A stretch of DNA of 64,000 nucleotides from Erythrophleum ivorense (taxonomy: Eukaryota; Streptophyta; Magnoliopsida; Fabales; Fabaceae), in assembly GCA_026724425.1 (NCBI GenBank), contig JAIUCV010000009.1, positions 17,743,294 to 17,807,293 on the forward strand, read 5' to 3'. Position 1 is the first letter of the stretch; each line of letters starts with the position of its first letter. Both the position numbers and the translations under genes were made by a program. The notes beneath the pieces are model-generated. The model made no database searches and had not been told where the DNA came from. It was given only the letters and a program-made list of their open reading frames with translations. Below are positions 47,766 to 59,931 of this stretch, piece after piece.

Positions 47766-49271
47766 AGAGGCCTCCTAAGTTTGCCAAACCATTACAAAAA
47801 GTTTACCTAAGACTTTCCTCAAATAGCCATGCCATTAAGGATAAACCTTTCTTGTTATACTTATTACCTTAGTTAGTGGTCTTTAGTCCTTTAGATACTT
47901 GCCTAGATCAGGTTTAATTGAATAATATTATCATTGTAGCTAGTTCAAAAGATGAATCATAAAACTTAAGTGTGATAATATTGAAATTTTCTTTGTTAAA
48001 GCTCTTTGAATGGTTCTTGAACTTAAACACACCTTACTCTCTCTTAATGTAAACTTCCATGGTACACTAGATTGGAGTCAATGATGGAGGCAGGTCTCAA
48101 CACTTATGGGTCTCTAAAACAATCTCTAATCACTAAATAATGAAATATCACATTTAACATCCATATATGTACTTGAATCCTATCATCAAGCATTCTAGAC
48201 TTCTGAAAAATTTGACAACATAATAAGAAGGAACTGAATGTTACACAGGCACTGTAGCCCTCTCTTCTAAGAAAACCAATTGCTTGTATAAGACTCAGAT
48301 CGATAATATTCAATTCTAGTAGTTATAGACCTTAATTACCAAATAGCCCTTAGACCCAGTCTCATTGGTCACTAGAATATTAGTATACTTATAAACTCAT
48401 AAATAAGTAACTACATTACTAAAAATATTTATACATTCATTAGTCCATCAAATAATTATCATAATTAGGGCTACAACATCATCAAATACATATTGTCTCA
48501 AAATACATTTACATGGTATTTAAAGCAATACTAAATTAGGCACCACATTCTTTAAGGTGCTATGAACTTTCCTCTGTCTATTCTACTACTTTTACCTAGC
48601 ATGGGGTTAATGGAATCATAGGGTAAGATTCTAGAAACAATCTCAATAGCAAAATCCTTACTCTAGCATGCAATAAGCACCTAAACACAAGTATGCATAT
48701 ATACATGTATGCAACGTTGTTAACCTTTGAGCTTTCTAAACATGCAAACTATTCATACATGAAGCCAGAATTTGGTCAAGCTTAATAGACTCTTTCCTAA
48801 GTGGCTTTAATACTTAACATGGGAAAAAACCATTGTACTTAATTCCTTGGCCCTCTTTTCTTAGCCATCATCAAATAAAGCTTCACTTACTAGGCCAATA
48901 ACTCATAGAAATCATAGAAAACTCATATAACTCATTCAAATATCAAACAAAAATGACATACAAATAACTAAGCACTCAAGTAGTTAAAAGTATGATAAAA
49001 AGGAGGAAAATGTTACTTGATAAAAGTTTACACCTAATGCCATAGGTACTAGTCTTCTCTTTCTTAGCTAGGCTCTTCACAGTGCCTCTTTGCTACACTA
49101 GTGGCCTATAATATCTTACTAACACTCAAATAAGTGCTAAGGCCATTTCATGCAGCTATATGCAATGTTATATGATGATTTATAAATTCTTAGCCCTTTA
49201 GAGGCCCTTTAAGACTCTCTCTGTAGAAGTTTTCATTCTCAACCTATTGACCATACTTTTAGGGCTCATAT
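47766..49271 (-). other. Old minus-strand LTR remnant, part 1
   Basis: No ORF. On the minus strand it has GAGATTGTTTCTAGAATCTT (48625-48644), the conserved LTR hairpin with a longer loop, followed by ACCC, and wording similar to the Tekay LTR (AACATTAGGTGTAAACTTT-like text near 49020-49040). It probably continues at 55289-56587 on the other side of the family A insertion. Confidence 0.5.
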
Positions 49272-49865
49272 TGTAATATCCGGTTCTTTGAAAACGAGAG
49301 AAAACGTGAGAAACGTAATGTACGATTTCTCCGTAAATATAAGAAATTCACCGAATACAAAGGGAAGTCCCTCAGATAGAGTGATTTGAGGTCCTGTAAA
49401 ATTTATGTAGCATTCTAGACTCCTAAAAATGAGAATGCTAGGCTCACATGAAAAGAAAAATAGAGCTAGAATGACGAAATGAATTTGAACAAAAAGTTGA
49501 TGAAAAGTAATGGCATTTTCATAATTTTGAGCAAATTTTGGAATTCTCATAAGAGGGCTTTTTAAATGAAAGTTTTGAGTTCTTCAAGGTTTTTAGGGGC
49601 CCTGAAAATCATGGGAAGCCCCCAGACAGTTAAAACCCCTATGGTAGACGTTTTTCAATGTTAGTTAACCCAAACTTTGACAGATTCATTCAGGAAGGTT
49701 TTAGCTCTGATTTGAGTGATTCCAAAGATATTTTATTAAATTGAAGACCTAAATTTCATAATGGAAAAGACGGTTCTAAAAAAGGAGCTAAAATAAATTA
49801 GAAACGAAAATACTAAGACGAAGAGGCAAAATTAGAATTTTTGAAAAGTGTTTCTTAAACCTACC

Positions 49866-49884
49866 TATATATATAAGGCGCCCC
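49866..49884 (+). promoter_or_regulatory. TATA box of family A LTR
   Basis: TATATATATAAGGCGCCCC, the TATA plus GGCGCC form of the family A promoter. Confidence 0.6.
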
Positions 49885-50734
49885 ATCTCCTCCTTCATTT
49901 AACCACATTTGTTTCTGCCCTAAATCAGAGAAAGAACCCTAAGGGTGAGGTGCACAAGAAGGAGGAGAAAGGAAGGAGAAAAACAAGGAAGAGGTATAGA
50001 TTTTCTTGGCTTTTTTCATGCTTTTTCTTTAGCAAACCTCTTCTTCTCCATTTCCTCTTCTTTCCTATGGTTTTACTGAAGTTTTTGGATCTATTTTGAG
50101 GGAAGAAGAGAGGGAAAAATTCGGATTTGAAGAGAGGAGGGCAAGGAAAGGAAGAAACAAGCAAGAAATCAAGAAAAAATAAGGTAAAATCTCCATCCCA
50201 TGGTAGCTACTTCTTTTCCTGTTTCTTCCTTGGTTCGTCCAACATATAGAGGTCTAAGACGGCTTGGATTTTGGGAAGAACCAAGGATGAATCCTAGGAA
50301 ATTGGGTGTGGAGAATGAGAATATACAAAGAAAATTAACAAAAAACTATTAGTTTTCAAGATAGTAAAGTTAGGGTTTCCAGTGCTCCACCAAAAATCTG
50401 ATTTGGTGCAATTGTTCCTAAGCTAAATGAGTGTTTGGGCAAGCTCTTGAGATCCCTAGAAGGTTCCTCATATGCATCTTCCATCAAGAAAACAAAACAA
50501 ATTCACTTGGTGTAGATATGAAACACAGCCACGGCCTAGAGAGGTTGGAGCACCAGGAGGTAATTTTAATTTGTTCTAAACTTATTTTTGAGTCATATAT
50601 GATGAAAGAGGATGAGAGGACGCCTTGGAAAAATTTTGAAGCCATGGATAGTGAGATGGTATCTGTAAGAATCGAAAAAAGAAAAAAAAAAGCTGAAAAT
50701 TTTTGAAGTCCTGAAATTTTCTAAGCCTACTAGC

Positions 50735-50935
50735 TATAGCGAATGTACCTATTCGCTATAGCGAGATAGGGTCTAGCTATAGCGAGAGTGCCTTTTAGCT
50801 ATAGCAAGTGCGAACATCCCATATAAAAACTAGAGAGCTGCTTGCCGTAGCGCGCCATAACAAAAGCAGGGGTCTGGGACTAATACGTGCTTGCCGTAGC
50901 GAAGGTTATTCTTCCCTATAGCGAGGGTTAGTCCA
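50735..50935 (+). repeat. Cluster of CTATAGCGAG palindromes
   Basis: TTCGCTATAGCGAGA, TAGCTATAGCGAGAG, CCCTATAGCGAGGG and variants, the third family B cluster, more decayed than the other two. Confidence 0.75.
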
Positions 50936-51639
50936 GAAAAGCTGAAAAAAGAGAATTTGACTTTTTAAAGCATCAAAATTCATTCTTTTCCTTTAAACCA
51001 ACCTAAGCTTCATCCAAAACAAAGAAAAGGCTTGAGAGAGAAAGGGAAACTAGGAGAAATTAAGAAAGAAGGAAAGGAAGCTAAGGAAGAAAGGTAAGAA
51101 CCTTTAAAGCTCTTCATGTTTCTTCTTTTTTATTCTATTCTTTTCCTTCTAAGGTTTCTTTCCATGGGTTGTTGAGTAAGAAAGCTCTGCTCTAGTCAAG
51201 AATGAGTAAGAAACTCATGTATCTTTACTTCTTCTTCTTTGCTTTCTTTCTTAAGAGCTTGAGAGAGGAAAGAGAGTTAGTGGAACTCTAGAGAGAGAGA
51301 AACCCCTAATTTCTTATACTTGTTAGGGTTTGCTCTAAAGAAACCCCTAGCCTTATAAATAATTGTTGAGTTATGAGAGAATAATTTCATACTCTTTGTT
51401 GTGCCTTGGCTCAAAAGAAGTAACTCCATCTAGTTGTGAGTGTGAAATCAAGAAGGGATAAAAGAACTTGAAAGGGAAGGCTTGTGTTGGCTAATAAGGT
51501 AGCTCTCCATTCTTTCTTATTGCATTCTTGGATGTATATAGTCATTGTATGCTTGTGTATATGCTTGTATTATGAGCCATGCCATTTGATGTTGCCTTGA
51601 TGCATTAGTACCAATATGCTTATGATATGGATTGTGAAA

Positions 51640-51770
51640 ATTGCTCAGATGAGGTGGTTCCAAAAGTCCCTTGAAACAAGTGAGGTGAAGCCAAAAGTTC
51701 CTAAACCAAGGGTGAGGCCAATCCAAAAGTCCCAAAGCTCGGGTAAGGCTAGACTGAAAGTCCCTAGAGC
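51640..51770 (+). repeat. Short tandem repeat, ~32-bp unit
   Basis: About four units of the form GTGAGG-AAGCCAAAAGTTCC with variable spacer. The same kind of repeat lies at 10945-11120, 14950-15130, 58490-58670 and 62985-63125. Confidence 0.6.
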
Positions 51771-51894
51771 CTATTCTTGGCATTGATAGGATATCATGGC
51801 ATGAAAATTATATGTTGTGTCATTGTGACTTGTTTGTATACTTTGACTTATTTATATATCTTGATTGCTTCTTTGAATGAGTGTATGAGCTATT

Positions 51895-51911
51895 GAGATT
51901 TCCTAAATCTC
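51895..51911 (+). other. Conserved LTR hairpin GAGATTT-CCT-AAATCTC
   Basis: Compared with 11305-11321 the base pair next to the loop is changed on both sides (C-G to T-A), keeping the 7-bp stem. Confidence 0.7.
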
Positions 51912-52480
51912 ACCCCCTTCCCTCTTCCATCTTAACATGTTAGGTGAAGTTCAAGGAGAACCAAGTGCACACCAAGGAGCTAATTGAGCATGCTTAGGGA
52001 GTTGTGTAGCTATTTTAGTTCTTTTGATGTAAAGAGGTTCTAAAATAAATATGCACTTACTATTTTTGAGATGTAAATATTTAAGCAAGTGTAGAAATAT
52101 GTATAAATGATGTATGAACTATGTAGAGAAGCCAAAGCAATGGAAATATGGAATTTGGCCCTTTTGTGGCTTATGCGTAATAGTGTATTTTGGTCTGTAG
52201 CATAGTGAATTTGAAATGTATGATGATTTGGATCACTTGGACATTTCATATATACTATGTTTATGCTTTAAAACTTGCCCAAGAGGTGTTAGAACATGTG
52301 GGAGGCCATTTAGACCTACTTTGAACCATTTTAGGTGCCAAAACTGCCAAATTTGTGAGCTCCATCAAAGTATGACCAAATGAGTTCTTCTTGATATAAA
52401 TTTGGCATACCTCTAGAGTCTATTGAGAGATTCCCGAGAAGCTAAAGTGGGTAATATTTGGAGGTCTAGGGAATATTTGC

Positions 52481-53049
52481 TGAATTGTTGAAGTGGAAGA
52501 ATTTTCTAGTTTTAGTTATTGTCAACCAAGTTTGAAAATGATCTGTGTCATTCATGGACCAAACGATGTCCAATTGTCATGAAATTTTATGGGGGATAAA
52601 CTAGATATCCAAAGTGACCTATACCTGGAAGAACCTCAATCGGAGGTCTGTAGAGGGAGAATGAACTTTCTGAAGTTCTATGTCAGTATCAGGAAAGCTA
52701 TCCAACCTTCGTTACTGTTTCATCAGTTTTCGAGGTCCAAGGGCTACTGAAATGATCTGAACTTATTTTTTTCCTCTAGTTAACATCTGTATCTTTCCAA
52801 ATTGGTGTAGTTTGCCTAGATTATATTTTTTTTGGAATTAGTTATGAATTTTTGAAGTTCATGAAAGCAAGTTACACCAGTACCAGGGATAGCCAGACCT
52901 CTATCTCTTTTTCGATGTCAAACATGGTCCAAACACTAAGATTGTGGTTGGACGTTATTTTTAGTGTGAAGTTAACATCCAAAGATTTCCAAAGAGATAT
53001 GTTTGCTTGATTTCCATTTTTCTAGAATTAGTTATGATTTTTCAAAGTT
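52481..53049 (+). repeat. Four diverged ~185-bp units in family B LTR
   Basis: Boxes such as TTATGAATTTTTGAAGTTC occur at about 52481, 52664, 52843 and 53033, spacings 183, 179 and 190. Confidence 0.68.
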
Positions 53050-54769
53050 AGAGCCAAAAATTTTACTTTTGGGCTCATTTGAGAAATTGCATTTTCTTGG
53101 TTTTTGACTTCATATCCGTGGTTTATAGGTTATTTGATGCTATATATGAGTTGTATAAATGGATTTTGAGTGGAGAATATGAATAATGGGTTCACAAAAC
53201 CCACGGGGCAAATTATGACTGGTTAAACCTCGATTTAAAGTAGTAAAATACTACAGTTTTGGTTATTTTCTTTGGAAATCATATAGAATCAAGCCTAGAG
53301 GGAGATTAGTTAGAGTGAAGTCATTATGGTGTTACAGTATCATAGGTTCCATACTATGGCTTGAAGAAGCAACACCTAGCTAGGCTTCTTGATTTGATTG
53401 TGTGATGACTCCAAGAGGTTTAAATTGAGTCAAGAATCATAAATGAAGGGAAAGAATGGAGCCAAGATGATGTTTTCTTAAGATTTGCTTCATTAAGTGT
53501 ATTATGGAACCATAAAAGAGCCATATGAGTTACCTAACTTTTATAGTGAATGTATGGCTTTAGAATTTGATTCAAGAGTGTAATTGACTTCTATATGATA
53601 TGTCTAGGCCAAGAGAGACAAGTCTCCACCATTATGAGTGTGTGGCCAAGAGAAGGACTGCAATTCCAAGAGAAAAAGTGTGTGGTTACATTAAAGGTAG
53701 CTCTCTCCACTTTCTTTCATGCATGAATGTATGCTTACCTTGTCTTTGGATATGTGTATGTGTGTTTTAAGCCATGAAAATTGTTCTACCATGATTTCAT
53801 ATGCCATGGTACCATGATAATGTTTTATGCACTTAAATGATGTTTTATATGCTTGCCTTGGTTTGCTTGAGTATGGAGAAGCCAAGAACCCTCTAGTTAT
53901 GGTGAGGATGAGCTAAAAAATCTTGAAATTGGTTGAGACAAAGTAAAGAGTCTCCCAAGAGTGAGGTTGAGTCAAAACCTCTTAGAGAAAATAGGTGAGG
54001 GCAAGTCCAAAATCCATAAGAGAATGGGTTGAGGCTAATCTACTTACTTGGCAAGTTTATGTATACTTTGTATGACTTGTTCACATGCTAAGAATGCTTC
54101 TTGAATGATCATACATGTCATTATGCTCATGCATGCATTTTCAAAGCTTGTATCGCATACTTTATGTGTGATTGAAAGGGAGATGAGCTATTGGGATTCT
54201 TTGAATCTCATTCCCTCCTCTTCAATGTCTTAACATGCTAGATGGAGCAATTGAACAAGGTAATGGAAGCCACCAAGTTAGAAGATGAGAGTTTGACATC
54301 AAAATGCCTAGTTTTGTCTCTTTTGTAGCCATACACAGGGCATATGATATAACCCTATGATGAAATTACTCTATAATCATATGAATATATGTAATTACCC
54401 AAATTTTTGATATGTGTATGAGTTTTAGTGCCAAATAAGTGTTAATGTGCATTTTGGGTATTGAATGGCAAATTCAATCATGTGTAATCTTTTGTACGGC
54501 TTGGAGTGAGAGAGTGAATTTTTAATTTCTGGGTTCATGCACCTTTGAGACAAGTTTAAAAAGTTATTTTGGTGCATTTCCACATGCTCAAGTGGCCATG
54601 GTTGCCTTGGAGCTCAAAATGGACCATTTAGACCCTTTGTAACACAACCTAATGTCAAGATCTGACCAAATGAATGAATTTACCCATGACATTTGGCACA
54701 CATATAGATCTTATCTAAAGCTTTTTGGGAAGCTAAAGACTAGATTATTTGGAGCTTTGTGGAATTAAT

Positions 54770-55156
54770 TATAAATTTTTAAAGTTGGCATTTTTCTGTT
54801 AAACTGATGCAGACACTGTTTATATGGTCAGAAACTTGGGCTGTGTCATTCGTGGGTCAAATGGTTTCCAATGCTCATGAAATTTTAAAGAAAACTAGAT
54901 ATGATAAGCTTTCCATGTCCACTAAGATCACCCTAATTGGACATCTCAACAGGGAGATTTAAATTTTTGAAGTTGGAGGACAATACCAGTAATGACAGTC
55001 AACCTCTGGTATTGTTCTATCAATTTTTGATGGCTAGCAACATCTGTTGTGGTCTAGATTTATTTTTAGCATATAGTAGACATCTGTATCTTTCCAGAAT
55101 GGTATAGGGTGTTTGATTTCAATTTTTCTAGAATTAATTATGATTTTTCAAAGTTC
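54770..55156 (+). repeat. Three diverged ~185-bp units in family A LTR
   Basis: Boxes at about 54770, 54958 and 55139; the fourth expected unit is missing, in line with the shortened end of this copy. Confidence 0.6.
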
Positions 55157-55288
55157 AAACACAGAATCTGGAAATCCTACCTAAGGCTGCACACTATGTT
55201 TTTTAGTATACCATCCATTTGCTTTTTAGATGAATTTTTAGATTCAATTTGAGATCATTAGAGGCCTTAAACACAATACCACACATAT

Positions 55289-56587
55289 GGATACTCATTA
55301 ACTCAGGCTAGGGTTTCATAGTACCTACAAATTTTGACTTCCACATTCGGCCTCTATAATTTAACTTAACGCTTCCCTTAGGCTCTATAATCCTCTAAAG
55401 GACCTCTAAATTCATTAAAACACAAAAACAAGCTCATATAAGACCATTTAGATGGGGTAGCTAAGAGGTGCCTATAAAAGCCACTATGGGAATTTTTCTT
55501 CATTTGTACAGCAAATTCTCTTGATTTTTATACCCTAGATAATTTCTACATACACTAATTCATCAAATGCATCAAAGAAAACATAGAGAGAGAGAGAGAG
55601 AAAGAGTTACATGTGATAAACAAGGCCAAGAACTCAAGGAATCAAAGCTTGAACATAACATATTATACCTCATTTTAAAGCTTTCTTAGTGCTTTTCAAT
55701 TTTCTCTGATTAGTTTTTTGAAAAGAGCACTTCCTTCCCCTCAAGTTGCAGTAGGAAATCTTCCATTTTAGATTCCAAGACCATCAAACTAAAGAGTTTA
55801 AGGAGTAGAACAAGTTTCATAACTGGGGCTAAGCGAAGCAGGAGCTATTTCTTACCTATTTTGGCTTGCTTCATTTTCTCTCTCTTCCCTCTACTTGAAC
55901 ACCATGGGTAAATGCTTGAAGGTACTAGAATAATTCTAAAAATACTTGTTGTGTCCCTTTTTCCTGTCCTTTACTATTCTACATGCTAGCTCAAATTTCT
56001 ATATATTTCATCCTCATAAACTATTTTTGAAGGTTTAAAAACCCTTAGCCAACTTTCTTCAGCTATAAGGGCTCAAAATAGTATAAAATAGCTTAGAATG
56101 GTACTTTGCTATTGGCTTTCTTGTTTTTTATGCCATCAGTATTTTAACCTATTTTATACTTCTTAGGTATTCTGGTAGTTTATCTAACTCATATATAGTA
56201 GGAAATACTATTAACTTACTTTAATTAACATTTTATTAAAATCTTGTATTTCCACTTTTTCAAGTGACCCTATTTAAGTGCCCTTGATTCTCCTTCTTTT
56301 TCTACTTTTCTCTCTATTTTCTTTCTTTAGTTGGCCTTCTACTTCTTTTCTCATGTCCTTCTGACTTATTAAGAAGTCTATACTCAAATTAAAATACAGG
56401 ATATGCCTTCTTTTATTTTTCTAATATTTCTCTTACTACACCGTAAACCTCTTGTGGTTACTTCTTCTAGGCATTTCCCTCATGCTTAGCCCCAATCTTT
56501 TATCTTGATTAGACTTCTAAATCCTTTTTATCCTTCTTTTTACTCCTCTCTAGGAGTTTGGCCCAATATAGAATACCATATGTGACA
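55289..56587 (-). other. Old minus-strand LTR remnant, part 2, containing the LTR start
   Basis: On the minus strand an LTR start TGTCACATATGG lies at 56587, directly after a PPT-like stretch. The sequence to 55289 has no ORF, has a minus-strand ATTATAGAG-type AT-rich region and an (GA)n run at 55585-55601. It probably joins 49271 leftwards. Family not identified. Confidence 0.55.
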
Positions 56588-56628
56588 TTTTTTACCTAAA
56601 TAAAAATTTCGTCCTCAAAATTTGGGGG
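56588..56628 (-). other. Tekay-like polypurine tract region
   Basis: The minus strand reads TTTTGAGGACGAAATTTTTA followed by TTTAGG and the LTR start. A GAGGACGAAATTT motif just before the 3' LTR is characteristic of plant chromovirus (Tekay/Del-like) elements. It shows a minus-strand element whose body has been lost. Confidence 0.65.
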
Positions 56629-57114
56629 TATACTTATGATCTTATTTCTCTTGTATTTTCTCTAACTAGTCTTTTTATTCCATCTTACCTTTCTTAGTCC
56701 TTTTCCTTAATAAGGAATTGCTCTTACTAGCTATTATTGAGCTTACTGTAAATTATTCTTTCTCTAGTGTTGTTTTTATAGGGCATACTTTCTTTTTACA
56801 ATTCCTTCTCTAAGCTCTTGACATGTGAAGGACTACTTTTGATATTAAAACCTTGCATTCTCATACATTTGGCCTAAATTGGGAGATCATGTTATTCTGT
56901 ATCTAGCTAGTCCAAGACCAAGCCATATGATATTAAGCTCTTCTAATTAGTGGACTTGTTGGCATCTGTGATTGGAGACATCTTATTGGGTAATGAATCT
57001 CCAATACCTTATTCTAATGGCTCTCTACTCTATCTTTTATCTTTCTCTACTTATTCTAAGTCATTAAGGAGTTCTTTTTTTCTAACTTGGCTTGCTTAAA
57101 TGTTTTAGTCTACT
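56629..57114. other. Unassigned, probably decayed element interior
   Basis: AT-rich, no ORF or domain recognised on either strand. By position it would be the 3' end of pol of the minus-strand element. Ends in CTACT, the TSD of the next LTR. Confidence 0.35.
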
Positions 57115-58489
57115 TGTAATACCATATCGATATAGGACTCAACTCATGGCACAATTGGCTTATAACATTTATTTTCACAAAGATAGCACTTTTAGCAATG
57201 AAAATTTGCATAATTGAAAGCTAGATCTATTCATTCTTGGCTAAATGGAGCGTATGAGCTTATCGAATTCATTTTCCATCTATAACACATTTGTTCATCC
57301 AGAATTATCATAAATTAAAGCTCAAAATTCTGGTCCAAGCCATAGAACACGAAGTTGCATTTCACCTTGCATTTTGCTATACACTCTACATTCTGATATG
57401 AATTTTAAAAAATCATAACTAATTCTAAAAAAACCCAAATCATGCAAATGATAGCTTTTTGGAAAGCTCAAGATGTCATCTAGCAGCCATAAAAATTTCA
57501 GATAAAAACAACCACTTTTGGCCCATAAAAACTAATGGAACAGTACATCAAGTTTGGTGGTCATCCTATAGCAGACTTGGAACTTCAAAATTTTATTTCT
57601 CCCTCTACAGAGCTCTAAATAAGGTGCTCTCAACTATAGAAAGCATATGATGTCTACTATATGCCTGTAAAATCTCAAGAGTATTGGACTTCATTTGGCC
57701 CTTAAGTGACACAATAACAGTAATAGTTTTTGCATAATTTTGGCCAACTTTGAAAAGCCACAATAAATCCTTTAGAGTTCCAAAAATAATGCTCTTTGGC
57801 TTAGTGAAAATCTCTGGATGAGACCTACTTGCTTGCCAAATTTCATCTAAAAACTCATTCATTTGGTCAATTTGTGGTTTAGGTCAAAAATGTGGCTAAT
57901 TTGGAAACCATAATAGGGTCAAGGTGCACCAAATGGTCTTCTCCTCATACCATGACCATATGAGCATATCCAAAAGTATAAACACAATATATAGAAGCAT
58001 CCCAAATGGTTTAAATCCTTATGGAACTCAAAATCACATTCCTAGTTGTTCATATACACATGCATATCAAGGCTCATAGATGTCAAAAACTCACATATGC
58101 ATACATTTAGTTCCAAAATGGATTTATACATCATATTCACATACTCTTAGTTGTGTTCAATGATATACATCTCATAAACTTCATATATATACAGATTTTG
58201 ACATTAAAATGCATAAATTTTCTATTTTATTGTCAACGTCTCTTTTTTAAAGGTGCTTGGCTCTCATTTCTTACTCTACTTGGTTCACCTACACATGGTT
58301 AGATATAATTTGGGGAAGAGTGAGATTCAAAGAATCTTAATAGCTTTTTTACCCTTTCAAGCATATATATATGACACATTTTCATGTCAAAAAATGCAAG
58401 CATGTTATAAAAGTCTCTTGGAAACATTCATAAGCATATTTTCATGTCACTTAAACATATATATGTAAAAAATAAACTCTAAGGGCTTT

Positions 58490-58670
58490 TAGTCTAGTCT
58501 CACCCAATTCTTTGGAACTTTTGGATTTGGCTCACCCATTTTTAAGGATTTTTGACTTAACCTCACTCCTTTTTGAGATTTTTGGCTTTGTCTCACCCAT
58601 TCTTAGGAACTTTTGACATCTCCTTGCCCATGTTAAAGGACTTTGGGCATAACCTTACCTATTCAAGTCA
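58490..58670 (-). repeat. Short tandem repeat, ~34-38-bp unit
   Basis: Plus-strand words like CTCACCCATTCTTAGGAACT and TTTTGGATTTGGCTCACCC recur about five times. Minus-strand equivalent of the GTGAGGC...CAAAAG repeat. Confidence 0.6.
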
Positions 58671-59910
58671 TCTTGCATTCAAAACATATTTCAAAAAGCA
58701 TAATGGTACCATAACACAAATTCAATGGCTATAAACATATCTCATAGTTCAAACATACACACAAGCATCCAATGACAATCAAACATCCAATACATGCATG
58801 TAAGAAAGGATAGAGAGCTACCTCAAGTCAAGAAGCACACTTTTCCCCTTGAGTTTCTCTTTCTCCTTCTCGACCACATACATACAACTAGTTGAAACTT
58901 GATTCTTGGCCTAGGCACATCAAATGAGACACAATTATATCATTGGAACAAGTTCCAGCCTCACATAAACTCTATGCAAGTTTACTTTATCTTATGGCAT
59001 AGTTATGATTCCATATAAGTGCATAATGAAGTAACCCTTAGAATTCATGATCTTGCTGTAATTTTTCATTCAATCTAGGTCAATGAGCCTAGACTCAAGT
59101 TGCTTCTTTATGTCTTAAAAAGGAACTTAAACTTCCATCTCATAAACCATGACTTATAAATTCAACTCAATGCTTCCCTTGGTGTTTATTATTCACATCT
59201 AGGCCATTTTTTATGCTTGGAATTAAAGAAAAATCTCCTTAAGTACATAAACTCTTTTTGGCTAAGGACACATACTAAGTGGAGGACCCATAGAGTTTGA
59301 TTGATTTTTCTTAGGAAAATGGCACTTGTGAAGCTTCCTAGACCTCTTAAGAACTTATACATACTCTTATATAGGCTAGACTATCCTTAGAAAGCTTCTA
59401 AAATGGCTAGGTGCAACAAAATCCCTAAACTTTACAACTTGAATTCTAAAGCTTCTCTTTTAAATCTAATTGCATATTCTTGTTTCTCATACTCTAAAAC
59501 CCTTGTTTCTTCCTTGGTTTGGTCAAAAATCATCCTCTCTTAGATGGTCTAGGGTTGGCCAAAAATTCACTCAAGAAGAACAAGCAAGAAAAAGCAAAGA
59601 AAGCTGTGGAAGTTACCTTGTTTTCTAGCTTTTCTAAGAGCACTTTCACTTGCTTCTAGTTTCTCCTTCAATTTCTCTCTTCCTCTCATTGAACTCCATG
59701 AATCAGCCTCAAATCAATCATCAAAACTATAGGAAAAGAGAGGAGAAAGAGGAGAACAAGGTTGGTGAAGGGAGAAGCATGAAAAACCATAGATTTTCTT
59801 ACCTTTTTGCTTAGTTTTCTTTTCCCTTCTTCCTTCCTTCTTATGCGCCACTTTAAGATGAGTAGAAATCTATTTTAAGGCTAAACAAGGTTGGCAGAAA
59901 TGAGAGGAGA

Positions 59911-59931
59911 GTGTGGGATGTGATATATAAG
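59911..59931 (-). promoter_or_regulatory. TATA box of family A LTR
   Basis: The minus strand has CTTATATATCACATCCCAC at the promoter position of family A. Confidence 0.5.

Larger units (their letters stand above)
50664..53336 (+). mobile_element. Solo LTR, family B, TSD GTATC, nested in family A
   Basis: It starts TGTAAGAATCG and ends GGTGTTACA, 2673 bp, between perfect GTATC at 50659-50663 and 53337-53341. Family A sequence continues uninterrupted across the site when it is removed. It carries the palindrome cluster (50735-50935), minisatellite-like repeats (51640-51770), hairpin (51895-51911) and 185-bp units (52481-53049). Confidence 0.94.
49272..55283 (+). mobile_element. Family A solo LTR carrying a nested family B LTR, TSD CATAT
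   Basis: It starts TGTAATATCCGG at 49272 after CATAT (49267-49271). Family A sequence runs to 50658, is interrupted by family B, resumes at 53342 and runs to about 55283, where ...CCACA is followed by CATAT (55284-55288). Without the insert it is about 3.33 kb, close to the other complete A copies. The end is diverged (ACCACA rather than GTTACA) and the stretch after the last 185-bp box is about 160 bp shorter than in the relatives, so the right boundary is less certain than the left. Confidence 0.78.

Noticed and set aside
49848..50706. ORFs around the family A promoter (for example 49848-50099 and 50431-50706)
   Set aside because: Interrupted or absent in the equivalent region of the other family A copies; low-complexity content.
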